DNA of 64,000 bases from Qipengyuania aurantiaca (GCF_019711375.1 NZ_CP081295.1:2207001-2271000), one strand, 5' to 3'; positions 1 to 9,114 are shown, numbered from the stretch's first letter. Notes: generated from the letters alone by a model not told the origin. Made by a program: numbers and translations.

Positions 1-1126
1 CGCGCGTGGTGAGGAAAGCGTAGAGCGGTACGACGAACATACCGCCCGCGACCGCAATGCCGAGCAGGCACAGAAGGATGACCGAGGCCATCGGCCAGGC
101 AAGGAAGCCCGCGACGTCGAGCAACTGGTCCGGCTTGTCCGCCTGCCACAGCTTGCACACGGCATAGAAGGCGACCACGAAGACGCCCATCGCGATCACC
201 GATTGCGGGGCGTAGCGCGCCGAAACCTTGCCCTTCAGCAGCGCACCCACCGCGACCGAGCCGATGGCAACCCCGACCGAGAAGACCACGAGAAAGATGC
301 TTGCCACTTCCTTGCTCGCCATGATCACGTTCTTGGCGAGCGGCGGGAACTGGATGAAGAGCACTGCGCCGATGGTCCAGAAGAAGCTTATGGCAAGGAT
401 AGCGTAGAAGACTTCCGCCTGGTGCATCGTGTCGCGCACCAGCTTCACCGAGGCGCGCAGGATGTGCCAATCGAGCTTTTCGACCGCGCCCTGCGGCGGA
501 GCGTCCGGCACCTGCCGGGACACCAGATAGCCCACGACGGAGGTCAGGATAATGCCAACGGCAGCCACCTCGACCGGGATCCAGCCGGCAAGGATGGTGC
601 CCGCCAGAATGGCGATATAGGTGCCCGCCTCGACGAGGCCGGTGCCCGCCAGCACTTCCTCCTTGCGCAAATGTTGCGGCAGGATCGCGTATTTGATCGG
701 GCCGAGGAAGGTCGACTGGATGCCGGTCATGAACAGCGCCAGCAGCATCAGGAGGACCGGCACGCTGGTGTCGATGCCAAGGAGGTTCACCGGCATTTCG
801 TACCCGCGCCAAGCAAGGAATAGGCCGGTCGCGCCGATCAGCATGAGCAGGATTTCGAAGGCCTTCACCCGGCGGATGATCGCGGCCTTGTCGCGCATGT
901 CGGCCAGCTGCCCCGCCAGCGCCGAGAGGACGAAGAAGGGCAGGATGAACAGGCCCGAAGCCACGGCGGAGAACATCCCTTCCGCCTCTTCCGAATTGTA
1001 GATCTGATAGACGACGAACAGGACCATCGCGGTCTTGTAGAGATTGTCGTTGAAGGCGTTGAAAAGCTGCGTGACGAACAGCGGCAGGAACCGCCGCGTG
1101 CGCAGGAGATGCGTACTTGTGAACAT
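1..1126 (-). CDS. MFS transporter, LplT-like (3' part outside window)
   Basis: About 375 residues are readable on the minus strand, and the reading frame is still open at base 1, so the C-terminus is missing. The N-terminus reads MFTSTHLLRTRRFLPLFVTQ followed by an FNAFNDN motif, typical of the lysophospholipid transporter LplT branch of the major facilitator superfamily. About ten hydrophobic helices follow. In many proteobacteria this MFS half is fused to or paired with a PlsC/Aas acyltransferase that re-acylates lysophospholipids; whether that is so here lies beyond the edge. The start chosen is the ATG at 1126-1124, and the divergent neighbour is pgsA, also a phospholipid gene. The family is fairly sure, the substrate inferred. 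Confidence 0.8.
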   Translation of the reverse strand, partial: MFTSTHLLRTRRFLPLFVTQLFNAFNDNLYKTAMVLFVVYQIYNSEEAEGMFSAVASGLFILPFFVLSALAGQLADMRDKAAIIRRVKAFEILLMLIGATGLFLAWRGYEMPVNLLGIDTSVPVLLMLLALFMTGIQSTFLGPIKYAILPQHLRKEEVLAGTGLVEAGTYIAILAGTILAGWIPVEVAAVGIILTSVVGYLVSRQVPDAPPQGAVEKLDWHILRASVKLVRDTMHQAEVFYAILAISFFWTIGAVLFIQFPPLAKNVIMASKEVASIFLVVFSVGVAIGSVAVGALLKGKVSARYAPQSVIAMGVFVVAFYAVCKLWQADKPDQLLDVAGFLAWPMASVILLCLLGIAVAGGMFVVPLYAFLTTR

Positions 1127-1242
1127 GACCCCCCGGGAGGAAACCTTCCGTATAGGAACCCTTGGTAGAGACATCGCGGCGGCGGACAACCCCGCTTGGT
1201 ATCTTTTGCGGCAGGGCGAATGCCGTTAGGGGAGCATTCCAG

Positions 1243-1836
1243 ATGCTGAATTTGCCCAACATCCTGACCCTGTCGCGCATCGTGGCGATACCCGTGCTGG
1301 CTTTCCTGTTATGGTGGCCGGGCTGGGAGGCAGGCTATCTGATGGCGTTCGGCCTCTATGCGCTGATGGCGATTACCGACTATTTCGACGGCTATCTGGC
1401 GCGCACCAGCGGAACGGTGTCGAAGCTTGGCATCTTCCTCGATCCGATTGCGGACAAGATCATGGTGGCAGCCGTGATCCTGGTGCTGGCGGCGCAGGGC
1501 GTGCTGCGCGGGCCTTATGTGGGCGACGCGCACGTGATCGCGGGCCTCATCATCCTCGTGCGCGAGATTGCCGTGTCGGGCCTGCGCGAATTCCTGGGTG
1601 GCCTGCAGGTATCCGTGCCCGTCAGCCGGCTGGCGAAATGGAAGACGACCTTCCAGCTTCTTGCCCTCGGCTCACTCATCCTCGGGCAGGGCCTGCCGGA
1701 ATGGAACGTCATGCTGGGCAGCGTGGAGGCCAACGTGCCGCACACGGTCGGCCTCGTGACGCTTTGGGCGGCCGCGGTGATGACTGTCATCACCGGCTGG
1801 GATTACCTGCGCGTCGGCCTCAAACACATGGATTAA
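1243..1836 (+). CDS. pgsA: CDP-diacylglycerol--glycerol-3-phosphate 3-phosphatidyltransferase
   Basis: Membrane enzyme that condenses CDP-diacylglycerol with glycerol-3-phosphate to phosphatidylglycerophosphate, the committed step to phosphatidylglycerol and cardiolipin. The CDP-alcohol phosphotransferase signature is complete: DYFDGYLAR, then after a spacer GIFLDPIAD, giving the D..DG..AR....G...D...D pattern. At 197 residues with several hydrophobic helices it matches the family length. I chose the ATG at 1243 because AGGGGA lies 8-13 bases upstream and the protein then starts MLNLPNILTLSR, the usual PgsA opening; a longer frame from 1162 has no support. It is divergent from the LplT-like gene. 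Confidence 0.93.
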   Translation: MLNLPNILTLSRIVAIPVLAFLLWWPGWEAGYLMAFGLYALMAITDYFDGYLARTSGTVSKLGIFLDPIADKIMVAAVILVLAAQGVLRGPYVGDAHVIAGLIILVREIAVSGLREFLGGLQVSVPVSRLAKWKTTFQLLALGSLILGQGLPEWNVMLGSVEANVPHTVGLVTLWAAAVMTVITGWDYLRVGLKHMD

Positions 1837-1881
1837 GGCAAGCGCGGCCACATTGCTGCGACGAAACGGTTTGCGGCATAG

Positions 1882-1899
1882 ATGCAACGCGCGTTGCAT
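1882..1899. promoter_or_regulatory. Perfect 18-bp palindrome, candidate operator
   Basis: ATGCAACGC followed directly by GCGTTGCAT, with no mismatch and no spacer. It sits 42 bases before the ATG of the small membrane protein gene, in the 104-base gap after pgsA. No T-tract follows, so it does not look like a terminator. A dimeric regulator site is the simplest reading, but no regulator is identified. Confidence 0.5.
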
Positions 1900-1940
1900 G
1901 GTGAACGATTTATCAACCAATCGCGTTCATACCATGAGAC

Positions 1941-2204
1941 ATGAGCGCAACCATTCATATGCTTCTCGCAGCACTGCTCAAGGTCGGTGCCGTCGCAATG
2001 ATCTTCAACGAGGTCCGTGGTCTCGTACTGGCCGCACCCGTGCTTTACGGCATGTATACATCGGGTGGCACGGGTATGGCGATCTGGCTCGGTATCTGCG
2101 CGCTCGGCGGGATTGCGCTCAGCGTGATCGTGCCGCTCTTTGCCTATAAAAAGCTCGACAAGTTCGTGAAGAGCAAGGCGCAGGCGCAGCCCAAAGCCGC
2201 CTAA
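1941..2204 (+). CDS. Small two-helix membrane protein, unknown function
   Basis: 87 residues starting MSATIHMLLAALLK. Two hydrophobic segments (about residues 5-35 and 45-70) are followed by a basic tail rich in Lys, Ala and Gln. No family is recognised. Its stop overlaps the stop of the convergent oxyR by 4 bases. An 18-bp palindrome lies just upstream. It could assist the membrane or respond to a stress regulator, but nothing in the sequence shows this. Confidence 0.65.
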   Translation: MSATIHMLLAALLKVGAVAMIFNEVRGLVLAAPVLYGMYTSGGTGMAIWLGICALGGIALSVIVPLFAYKKLDKFVKSKAQAQPKAA

Positions 2205-3097
2205 CCGGCGCGCAATTCCTCAGCCAGCAATTCGAAATCGTCTCGGCGCGGTGAATTCTTGCGCCAGATGAGCGCGATCTCGCGGCTCGCCTGCCTGGAT
2301 TTGAGCGGGCGCGCGACGACGTCCGTCCCTTTCAGGATCCCTGCGTCCACGGCCATTTCGGGCAGCATGGTGAGCCCGAGCCCGTTGTCGACCATCTGGA
2401 CCAGCGTGTGCAGGCTGGTCCCGATCATCGTGGTCGAGCCACGTAGTTCGGGCCGGTTGCAGGCCGCCAGCGCGTGGTCCTTGAGGCAGTGGCCGTCTTC
2501 CAGCAACAGCAGGCGCCCGTCGTCGATCATGTCGGCCGTGACGGTCTCCGGCGGATCGCGGGGGTCGTCCTTGGGAAAGGCGACATAGATCGGATCGTCG
2601 GCGATATGCGCCTTGTCGACCTCGCCGGTGGCGAAGGGCAGGGCGAGAAGGACGCAGTCTACCCGGCCATGCTGGAGCGATTCGACAGCGTCGTGGCTGG
2701 TTTCCTCGCGCAGGAACAGCTCGAGATCGGGGCGTTCCTTGCGCAGGCGCGGCAGGAAACGCGGCAGCATGAAGGGCGCGATTGTGGGGATGACGCTCAT
2801 CCGCAGCTGGCCCGCCAGCGGCTTGCCCGCCGCCTGGACCAGATCGGCCAGTTCCTCGGTTTCGCGCAGCACGCGGTGCGCCTTCTCGACCACCTGATTG
2901 CCAAGCGCAGTGAAGCGAACGACACGGCGGCTGCGTTCGACCAGTGTCACGCCAAGCAGCGATTCAAGCTCGCGAATGCCTGCCGACAGCGTCGACTGCG
3001 ATACGAAGCTGGCGTCCGCCGCACGGCCGAAATGGCCATGTTCGTGCAACGCGACGAGGTATTGCAGCTGCTTGAGGGTAGGGAGGTAAGTGGACAT
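2201..3097 (-). CDS. oxyR: LysR-type hydrogen-peroxide sensor OxyR
   Basis: LysR-family activator of peroxide defence genes. Residues 5-65 form the winged HTH (LKQLQYLVALHEHGHFGRAA). The rest is the periplasmic-binding-like sensor domain. The redox pair that defines OxyR is present: GHCLKDHALAAC places Cys204 and Cys213 nine residues apart, as Cys199 and Cys208 are in E. coli OxyR. Length (298 residues) fits the family. Many LysR proteins lack this pair, so OxyR rather than a generic LysR is well supported. The promoter side (3098-3210) is filled by an inverted repeat. No catalase gene is adjacent; a Prx5-like peroxiredoxin lies about 58 kb away in this window. Confidence 0.92.
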   Translation of the reverse strand: MSTYLPTLKQLQYLVALHEHGHFGRAADASFVSQSTLSAGIRELESLLGVTLVERSRRVVRFTALGNQVVEKAHRVLRETEELADLVQAAGKPLAGQLRMSVIPTIAPFMLPRFLPRLRKERPDLELFLREETSHDAVESLQHGRVDCVLLALPFATGEVDKAHIADDPIYVAFPKDDPRDPPETVTADMIDDGRLLLLEDGHCLKDHALAACNRPELRGSTTMIGTSLHTLVQMVDNGLGLTMLPEMAVDAGILKGTDVVARPLKSRQASREIALIWRKNSPRRDDFELLAEELRAG

Positions 3098-3112
3098 GTC
3101 GTTTCGGCTCTA

Positions 3113-3206
3113 TCCGTTTGCCCTGAGCTTGTCGAAGGGCCGTACTTCACTTCTGGTGACGCGCTAGAAGAAAAAGCGGTGCTTCGACAATCTCAGCACG
3201 AACGGA
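3113..3206. repeat. REP-like inverted repeat with TGAGCTTGTCGAAG core
   Basis: Two 28-base arms, 3113-3140 and 3179-3206, are inverted copies matching at 22 of 28 positions, separated by 38 bases. The core TGAG(C/A)TTGTCGAAG is the dispersed intergenic repeat often seen in sphingomonad genomes (recalled knowledge). It fills the gap between the rnd stop (3211) and the oxyR start (3097), so it could end or stabilise rnd mRNA. It also sits where oxyR promoter elements are expected. Confidence 0.75.
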
Positions 3207-3210
3207 AACT

Positions 3211-4428
3211 CTACTCGCCCGTGATCACCTCGTCCTGCGCGGCTTCCATCATGCCGGCGTGCATATCGTCGACATGGGTCATCAAAAGGCGGCCATCCTT
3301 GACCGCGAAAGCAAGGCGGCCTTCGACCAGTTCGAGCGCGTCCTTGCCGAACACCTCGTAGCGCCAGCCTTGCAGGATAGGCAGTTTGCGCACACCCGCC
3401 GCCAGAGCTTCCATCTCGTCCGCGCGGGTCAGCAGGCGGGCGGCTACGTCGATCTCGCGGGCGCGGATCTTGAGGAGGAGCTTGAGCAGGTCCGCCACCA
3501 GCGCGCCTTCCTTGCCCAGCGGCGCGCCGCGCTTGGGCTTTTCGGGCATTTCGTCCTTGGGCAGCGGCTCGGCCTTGTCGATGACCTTCATCAGCCGCTT
3601 GCCGATGTCGTTGTCTTTCCACGCGTTCGATAGGCCGCGCACCTTGGTCAGGTCGCCCTGCTTCTTGGGCGGATGGCTGGCGATATCGGCCAGCGTTTCG
3701 TCACGCATGATGCGTCCGCGAGGAATGTTCTTATGCTGCGCTTCGCTCTCGCGCCAGGCCGCAAGCGCCTTGAGGCGGCCGAGTACGGTGGGATTGCGCC
3801 CCGGCGAGCGGATGCGTTTCCACGCCAGATCGGCATTGTTCGCGTAATTCGCCGGATCCGCGAGCTTGTCCATTTCCGCATCCAGCCAGACGCCGCGCCC
3901 GGTCTTGATCAGCTTGTTGAGGATCATCGGGAAGATCTTGGACAGGTGCGTCACGTCGCCGATGGCGTATTCGATCTGGCGATCGGTCAGTGGACGGCGG
4001 CTCCAGTCGGTAAAGCGCGCGCCCTTGTCGACCGTGATCCCCATCCAGCTTTCGACGAGATTGGCATAGCCGATCTGTTCGTTCTGGCTGATCGCCATCA
4101 TCGCGATCTGCGTGTCGAAGATGGGGTGCGGTGTCTTGCCGGTGAAATTGTAGACGATCTCGACATCCTGCCCTCCGGCGTGGAAGACCTTGAGGACCTC
4201 CTCGTTGTCGCACAGCAGATCCCACAGCGGCGCAAGGTCGATCCCGTCGGCCAGCGGATCGATCGCCGCGGCCTCTTCCTCGTTGGCGATCTGCACCAGG
4301 CACAGTTCCGGCCAATAGGTGTTTTCGCGCATGAACTCGGTGTCGACAGTGACGAAGTCGCTCTTCGCCAAACGCTCGCACAGGGCGGCGAGGGTGTCGG
4401 TATCGGTAATCAGGTCGTGTATTTTCAT
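3211..4428 (-). CDS. rnd: Ribonuclease D
   Basis: 3'-5' exoribonuclease that trims tRNA precursors. DEDD-family motifs are in order: VDTEF near the N-terminus (Asp and Glu), an Asp in FHAGGQDVEIV, and YAIGD (the Y...D of DEDDy nucleases). An HRDC-type helical region follows (LAAWRESEAQ, later GLSNAWK). I chose the start MKIHDLITD at 4428, giving 405 residues; the frame extends to 4539 but that part has no family character and would run into the aspS promoter region. Divergent from aspS. Confidence 0.9.
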   Translation of the reverse strand: MKIHDLITDTDTLAALCERLAKSDFVTVDTEFMRENTYWPELCLVQIANEEEAAAIDPLADGIDLAPLWDLLCDNEEVLKVFHAGGQDVEIVYNFTGKTPHPIFDTQIAMMAISQNEQIGYANLVESWMGITVDKGARFTDWSRRPLTDRQIEYAIGDVTHLSKIFPMILNKLIKTGRGVWLDAEMDKLADPANYANNADLAWKRIRSPGRNPTVLGRLKALAAWRESEAQHKNIPRGRIMRDETLADIASHPPKKQGDLTKVRGLSNAWKDNDIGKRLMKVIDKAEPLPKDEMPEKPKRGAPLGKEGALVADLLKLLLKIRAREIDVAARLLTRADEMEALAAGVRKLPILQGWRYEVFGKDALELVEGRLAFAVKDGRLLMTHVDDMHAGMMEAAQDEVITGE

Positions 4429-4477
4429 CGTGTCTTTTCTTGTCTTGAGCGGAGTACCGCTCCCGGCCTGGACGGAC

Positions 4478-4506
4478 TTGACAAAAAGTCGCCCTTGCCC
4501 TGTTAG
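4478..4506 (+). promoter_or_regulatory. Candidate sigma-70 promoter for aspS
   Basis: TTGACA at 4478-4483, a 17-base spacer, then TGTTAG at 4501-4506, about 94 bases before the aspS ATG. Consensus -35 and ideal spacing; the -10 is weaker. Confidence 0.45.
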
Positions 4507-4599
4507 CGCGCGCGATTCCTCGCTAGAGGGCTGCGCCACGCACCAAGTGATTCAGGCGCGCCCTTAGCGCCATACATCCCAAATTGGAAAGAATTCCAG

Positions 4600-6456
4600 A
4601 TGCACGCCTATCGTACCCACACCTGCGCCCAGCTGACCAAGGACAATGTCGGCGAAACCGTTCGCCTGTCGGGCTGGGTGCATAACAAGCGCGACCATGG
4701 CGGCGTGCTCTTCGTCGACCTGCGCGATCACTACGGCATCACGCAGATCGTTGCCGACAGCGACAGCAGCGCGCTGCCGGTGCTGGAAAAGCTCAAGCTG
4801 GAATCGGTCGTCACTATCGATGGCACCGTGAAGGCGCGTGACGAAGTGGCGGTGAACAAGAACCTGCCCACCGGCGAGATCGAGGTTTTCGCCCGCGAGA
4901 TCGAAATCCAGAGCCGCGCGGAAGACCTGCCGCTGATCGTGAACCAGGCGGAAGACTATCCGGAAGAAACGCGTCTCAAGTACCGGTTCGTCGACCTGCG
5001 CCGCGAGCGCGTTCATAAGAACATCATGCTGCGCAACCAGGTCATCACCAGCCTGCGCCGCCGCATGACCGACCAGGGCTTCAGCGAGTTCCAGACCCCG
5101 ATCCTCGGCGCATCCTCGCCCGAAGGCGCGCGCGACTATCTCGTGCCCAGCCGCCTTCACCCGGGCCGTTTCTACGCCCTCCCGCAGGCGCCGCAGATGT
5201 TCAAGCAGCTGCTGATGGTCGCCGGTTTCGACCGTTACTTCCAGATCGCGCCCTGCTTCCGCGACGAAGACCTGCGCGCCGACCGCAGCCCCGAGTTCTA
5301 CCAGCTCGACTTCGAGATGAGCTTCGTGACGCAGGAAGACGTCTTCCAGGCCATCGAACCGGTGCTGGCCGGCGTGTTCGAGGAATTTGCGGACGGCAAG
5401 ACCGTGACGCCCGCCGGTGAGTTCCCGCGCATCCCCTATGCGGAATCGATGCTGAAATACGGCACCGACAAGCCCGATTTGCGCAACCCGCTGATCATTA
5501 GCGACGTCACCGACCACTTCACCACTTCGGGCTTCGGCCTGTTCGAGAAGATCGTCGGCACCGGCGGCCGCGTGCGCGTGGTCCCGGCCCCGAACACGCA
5601 GGACAAGAGCCGCAAGTTCTTCGACGAGATGAACGACTGGGCGCGCCGCGAAGGTTTCGCGGGCCTCGGCTACGTCACCCGCAAGGGCGGCGAATTCGGC
5701 GGCCCGATCGCCAAGAACCACGGCACCGAGGGTATGGAAAAGCTCTACGCCGAACTTGGCCTTGGCGAAAACGATGGCCTGTTCTTTGCCGCGGGCAAGG
5801 AAAAGGACGCGGCCAAGCTGGCAGGGGCTGCGCGCACCCGCGTGGCCGAGGAGCTGGGCCTCATCGAGGAAGGCTGCTTCAAGTTCTGCTGGATCGTCGA
5901 CTTCCCGATGTTCGAATACGACGAAGACGCCAAGAAGGTCGATTTCAGCCACAACCCCTTCTCCATGCCGCAGGGCGAGATGGAAGCGCTGGAAACCAAG
6001 GACCCGCTCGATATCCTCGCCTGGCAGTACGACATCGTATGCAACGGCTACGAACTGTCCTCGGGCGCCATCCGTAACCACCGCCCGGACATCATGTATA
6101 AGGCGTTCGAAATCGCCGGTTATACGCAGGCCGACGTGGACGCGAACTTCTCGGGCATGATCGAAGCCTTCAAGCTGGGCGCCCCGCCGCACGGCGGTTC
6201 GGCCCCGGGCATCGACCGCATCGTGATGCTGCTCGCCGACGAGCCGAACATACGCGAAGTGATCGCATTCCCGCTCAACCAGAAGGCGCAGGACCTGATG
6301 ATGGGCGCGCCCAGCGTGGTCGCCCCGAGCCAGCTGCGCGATGTGCATATCCGTCTTGGCGGTGCGGCGCTGGAAGCCCAGAAGGCGGCCAGCCCGGCGG
6401 AAAAGACGGACCTGAACTCCGAAGCCACGAAGCGCGACGCTCCGCCGGAGGGCTGA
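4600..6456 (+). CDS. aspS: Aspartyl-tRNA synthetase
   Basis: Class II synthetase charging tRNA-Asp in the cytoplasm. The N-terminal OB-fold anticodon domain ([15 protein letters not shown]) is followed by the class II catalytic core: motif 2 [20 protein letters not shown], the bacterial GAD insertion, and motif 3 [14 protein letters not shown]. Length is 618 residues, slightly above the usual ~590, because of a charged tail ([14 protein letters not shown]...). The ATG at 4600 is preceded by GGAAAG. Whether it also mischarges tRNA-Asn cannot be told from this window. Confidence 0.95.
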   Translation: MHAYRTHTCAQLTKDNVGETVRLSGWVHNKRDHGGVLFVDLRDHYGITQIVADSDSSALPVLEKLKLESVVTIDGTVKARDEVAVNKNLPTGEIEVFAREIEIQSRAEDLPLIVNQAEDYPEETRLKYRFVDLRRERVHKNIMLRNQVITSLRRRMTDQGFSEFQTPILGASSPEGARDYLVPSRLHPGRFYALPQAPQMFKQLLMVAGFDRYFQIAPCFRDEDLRADRSPEFYQLDFEMSFVTQEDVFQAIEPVLAGVFEEFADGKTVTPAGEFPRIPYAESMLKYGTDKPDLRNPLIISDVTDHFTTSGFGLFEKIVGTGGRVRVVPAPNTQDKSRKFFDEMNDWARREGFAGLGYVTRKGGEFGGPIAKNHGTEGMEKLYAELGLGENDGLFFAAGKEKDAAKLAGAARTRVAEELGLIEEGCFKFCWIVDFPMFEYDEDAKKVDFSHNPFSMPQGEMEALETKDPLDILAWQYDIVCNGYELSSGAIRNHRPDIMYKAFEIAGYTQADVDANFSGMIEAFKLGAPPHGGSAPGIDRIVMLLADEPNIREVIAFPLNQKAQDLMMGAPSVVAPSQLRDVHIRLGGAALEAQKAASPAEKTDLNSEATKRDAPPEG

Positions 6457-6469
6457 CCGTCACCTCGGC

Positions 6470-6859
6470 CTACGGGTAGGTCCGGTTCACGATGAAGGCG
6501 TCGCCCCGGCACTTGCCGGGGTTGCGCGCCCACGTGATCATTTCGTCGATGGTGTTGTACCCGCCCTGGAAGCGCGCGACGGTGCCCAGATCAATGCGGG
6601 CGCCGCCGTTTTCGGACGGCAGGATGATAGTGTCTCCTGACAATCGTGTGCCGAGAGGCATGATGAGGTGCACGAGTGGCTGCCGCTGCCCGTCGAGAAC
6701 CGGCTCGATGATCAGGCAGCGGTCGATGAGATCCACCTTGCCTTTGATCGTCGCGCCGAGGTCGATGCCGGCGTATCTGTAGCTGGGGAGCGGCGGCGGT
6801 GCTGTGACGCAGGCGGCAAGGGCCGCGGAAGCCAGCAGTAAGGGGAGTGGGGAGCGCAT
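6470..6859 (-). CDS. Putative lipoprotein, unknown function
   Basis: 129 residues with a signal peptide and lipobox: MRSPLPLLLASAALAAC, so Cys17 would be lipidated. The mature part begins with a Pro-rich linker and has no recognised domain. TTGAGGGGAA just upstream of the ATG is a good ribosome binding site. It converges on aspS with a 13-base gap and shares direction with the DUF2383 gene, but a strong hairpin terminator lies between them, so it is probably transcribed separately. Confidence 0.7.
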   Translation of the reverse strand: MRSPLPLLLASAALAACVTAPPPLPSYRYAGIDLGATIKGKVDLIDRCLIIEPVLDGQRQPLVHLIMPLGTRLSGDTIILPSENGGARIDLGTVARFQGGYNTIDEMITWARNPGKCRGDAFIVNRTYP

Positions 6860-6881
6860 TTCCCCTCAACGCCCAACAAGC

Positions 6882-6912
6882 AAAAAGGGCGCGGAGATCA
6901 AACTCCGCGCCC
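6882..6912 (-). terminator. Rho-independent terminator after the DUF2383 gene
   Basis: 10-bp perfect stem GGGCGCGGAG / CTCCGCGCCC (6887-6896 with 6903-6912) and a 6-base loop, followed on the minus strand by TTTTT (6886-6882). On the plus strand it is followed by TCTCTTTT, so it may also work the other way. Confidence 0.85.
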
Positions 6913-6936
6913 TCTCTTTTACGACTGCTCGCTGGA

Positions 6937-7368
6937 TCAGTCGTACTGCTGTTCGATCATGTCGCCGAAGCGTTCGCCTTCGCAGATTTCGTTGTAGCAC
7001 TGCTCGACGATGGCGCGTTCCTGCGCTTCGAGCTGGTTGCTTTCGAGCGCTTCCTGGAACTTGCCCTTGATGTAGTCTTCGCCTTCCTCGACGCGTTCGG
7101 CAGCGGCTTCGTCGTCGCTCTCGAATGCGGAGGTAATGCTCTGCCACATCTGGTGCGCTTCACCGGTCATCGTGCCCTTGGTGACGAGTTCGTCGCCTTG
7201 GCGTTCGAGTTCCGCGTTCATCTGGCGCAGCGTGCCTTCACGCTGGCTGCAACGCTGCTGCAGGGCCTGCTTCAGCTGCGGGCTGTCGGCCTTTTCGCCG
7301 GCCTGGCGGTATCCTTCGACCGAATCGAAGGTGGTGTCGGTGAGGCTCTTGAATACGGTGGTAGCCAT
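6937..7368 (-). CDS. DUF2383 / PA2169-family four-helix protein
   Basis: 143 residues starting MATTVFKSLTDTTFDSVEGY. The pattern matches the ferritin-like DUF2383 (PA2169) family: a helical N-terminal half with SLTDTTFDSVEGYRQAGEKA, a QQRCSQREG helix and acidic helices at the C-terminus. Function is unknown; members often appear in stress regulons. The frame extends to 7752 but only because it runs antisense through acpP; the ATG at 7368 is the natural start. The gene is divergent from acpP and closed by a strong terminator. Confidence 0.78.
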   Translation of the reverse strand: MATTVFKSLTDTTFDSVEGYRQAGEKADSPQLKQALQQRCSQREGTLRQMNAELERQGDELVTKGTMTGEAHQMWQSITSAFESDDEAAAERVEEGEDYIKGKFQEALESNQLEAQERAIVEQCYNEICEGERFGDMIEQQYD

Positions 7369-7522
7369 GATTTTGCTTCCCTTTTCAAAATGGTAACTGC
7401 CCAAGCAACGACCAAAACCGACAATGGGTTCGAATGACCGGACGAGTTGCCCTTGCGCTGCGCCGCGCCGTTCATTAGGGCGTGACGCAACGTAATAACC
7501 CCCAAGATGAGAGGGAATATAA

Positions 7523-7759
7523 ATGAGCGATACTGCCGACCGCGTGCAGAAGATTGTCGTCGAGCATCTCGGCGTCGAAGCAGACAAGGTCACCCAGGAA
7601 GCCAGCTTCATCGATGACCTGGGCGCAGACAGCCTCGACATCGTCGAGCTGGTCATGGCCTTCGAAGAAGAATTCGGCGTGGAAATTCCCGACGATGCGG
7701 CTGAGAAGATCACCACCGTCGGCGATGCGACCAAGTACATCGAAGAGCACAAGGGCTAA
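7523..7759 (+). CDS. acpP: Acyl carrier protein
   Basis: 78-residue acidic carrier of growing fatty acyl chains. Ser37 in the [12 protein letters not shown] motif takes the phosphopantetheine arm. GAGAGGGAATATAA before the ATG supplies the ribosome binding site. It precedes fabF, the classic fab order, but a hairpin terminator stands between the two genes, consistent with ACP being needed in large excess over the enzyme. Confidence 0.97.
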   Translation: MSDTADRVQKIVVEHLGVEADKVTQEASFIDDLGADSLDIVELVMAFEEEFGVEIPDDAAEKITTVGDATKYIEEHKG

Positions 7760-7798
7760 GCCCAAAGTGCTTTTTGCACCCGCGTAACGCGGGACCGG

Positions 7799-7841
7799 AC
7801 AGGCCCGACCCTGATAATGGGCCGGGCCTGTTGTCTTTTTT
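7799..7841 (+). terminator. Terminator/attenuator between acpP and fabF
   Basis: Stem ACAGGCCCG-A-CCC (7799-7811) against GGG-C-CGGGCCTGT (7819-7831), loop TGATAAT, then TTGTCTTTTTT. The fabF ribosome binding site (GGAG, about 7843) begins just past the T-tract, so fabF is reached by read-through or by a promoter inside acpP. Confidence 0.8.
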
Positions 7842-7853
7842 GCGGAGAATTTC

Positions 7854-9113
7854 ATGCGTCGTGTGGTCGTTACCGGACTTGGCCTCGTCACCCCGCTGGG
7901 CGGCGACGTCGAAACCACCTGGTCAAACCTTATCGCCGGAAAGAGCGGGGCAGGGCAGATCACCCGCTTCGACACCACAGGCCAGAAGGCCACCATCGCC
8001 TGTGAAGTGAAGCCCAAGGACCATGAATACGGCTTCGACCCCGATAAGCGCGTCGACCATAAGGTCCAGCGCCAGGTCGACCCTTTCATTGTCTACGGCA
8101 TCGACGCCGCGGGACAGGCGCTGGAAGACGCCGGTCTCACCGAGATGGACGATGCAACCAAGGAACGCGCCGGCGTCTCCATCGGTTCCGGCATCGGCGG
8201 CCTGCCGGGCATCGAGAGCGAATCGCTCGTGCTGGAAGAGCGCGGCCCCGGCCGGGTCAGCCCGCACTTCGTCCACGGACGCCTGATCAACCTCATCAGC
8301 GGGCAGGTCTCGATCAAATACGGCCTGATGGGCCCGAACCACGCGGTCGTCACCGCCTGTTCGACCGGCGCGCACTCGATCGGCGATGCGGCGCGTATGA
8401 TCGCGCTGGACGATGCCGACATCATGCTGGCAGGCGGCGCAGAAAGCACTATCAACCCGCTCGGCGTGGCAGGCTTTGCGCAGGCGCGCGCGCTCAACAC
8501 GAGCATGAACGACCGCCCCGAAGAGGCTAGCCGCCCCTACGACAAGAATCGTGACGGTTTCGTCATGGGCGAAGGCGCTGGGGTGGTAGTCCTCGAAGAA
8601 TACGAACACGCCAAGGCACGCGGCGCGAAGATCTACGCCGAAGTCGTCGGCTATGGCCTGTCGGGCGATGCCTATCATGTCACGGCACCGCATCCCGAAG
8701 GCCGCGGTGCAGAACTGGCGATGAAGATGGCGCTGAAGAAGTCGGGCCTCGAACCCTGCGACATCGACTACGTAAACGCCCATGGCACCTCGACCATGGC
8801 GGACACGATCGAACTGGCCGCGGTGAAGCGCGTGCTGGGCGACGATCTGTGCGGCGCTTCGATGAGCAGCACCAAGTCGGCGATCGGCCACCTTCTCGGC
8901 GGTGCGGGCGCGGTGGAGGCGATCTTCTGCATCCTCGCCATCCGCGACCAGGTCGTGCCGCCCACGCTCAACCTCCACGATCCGGACGAAGGCACCGAAG
9001 GCGTCGATCTCGTGCCGCTGACCGCGAAGAAGCGTGAAGTGAAGGCCGCGCTCAACAACAGCTTCGGCTTCGGCGGGACCAACGCCTCGCTGATCGTCAA
9101 GAAGGTCGACTAA
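7854..9113 (+). CDS. fabF: 3-oxoacyl-[acyl-carrier-protein] synthase II
   Basis: Condenses malonyl-ACP with acyl-ACP in fatty acid elongation. The 419-residue length and catalytic residues match KAS II: nucleophile Cys169 in VVTACSTGAHS, His310 in NAHGTSTMADT, and Lys341 with His346 in TKSAIGHLLGG. The glycine-rich C-terminal loop FGFGGTNAS is present. The ATG at 7854 follows GCGGAGAATTTC. One base separates its stop from the mltG GTG, so the two are probably co-translated. Confidence 0.97.
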   Translation: MRRVVVTGLGLVTPLGGDVETTWSNLIAGKSGAGQITRFDTTGQKATIACEVKPKDHEYGFDPDKRVDHKVQRQVDPFIVYGIDAAGQALEDAGLTEMDDATKERAGVSIGSGIGGLPGIESESLVLEERGPGRVSPHFVHGRLINLISGQVSIKYGLMGPNHAVVTACSTGAHSIGDAARMIALDDADIMLAGGAESTINPLGVAGFAQARALNTSMNDRPEEASRPYDKNRDGFVMGEGAGVVVLEEYEHAKARGAKIYAEVVGYGLSGDAYHVTAPHPEGRGAELAMKMALKKSGLEPCDIDYVNAHGTSTMADTIELAAVKRVLGDDLCGASMSSTKSAIGHLLGGAGAVEAIFCILAIRDQVVPPTLNLHDPDEGTEGVDLVPLTAKKREVKAALNNSFGFGGTNASLIVKKVD

Positions 9114-9114
9114 G

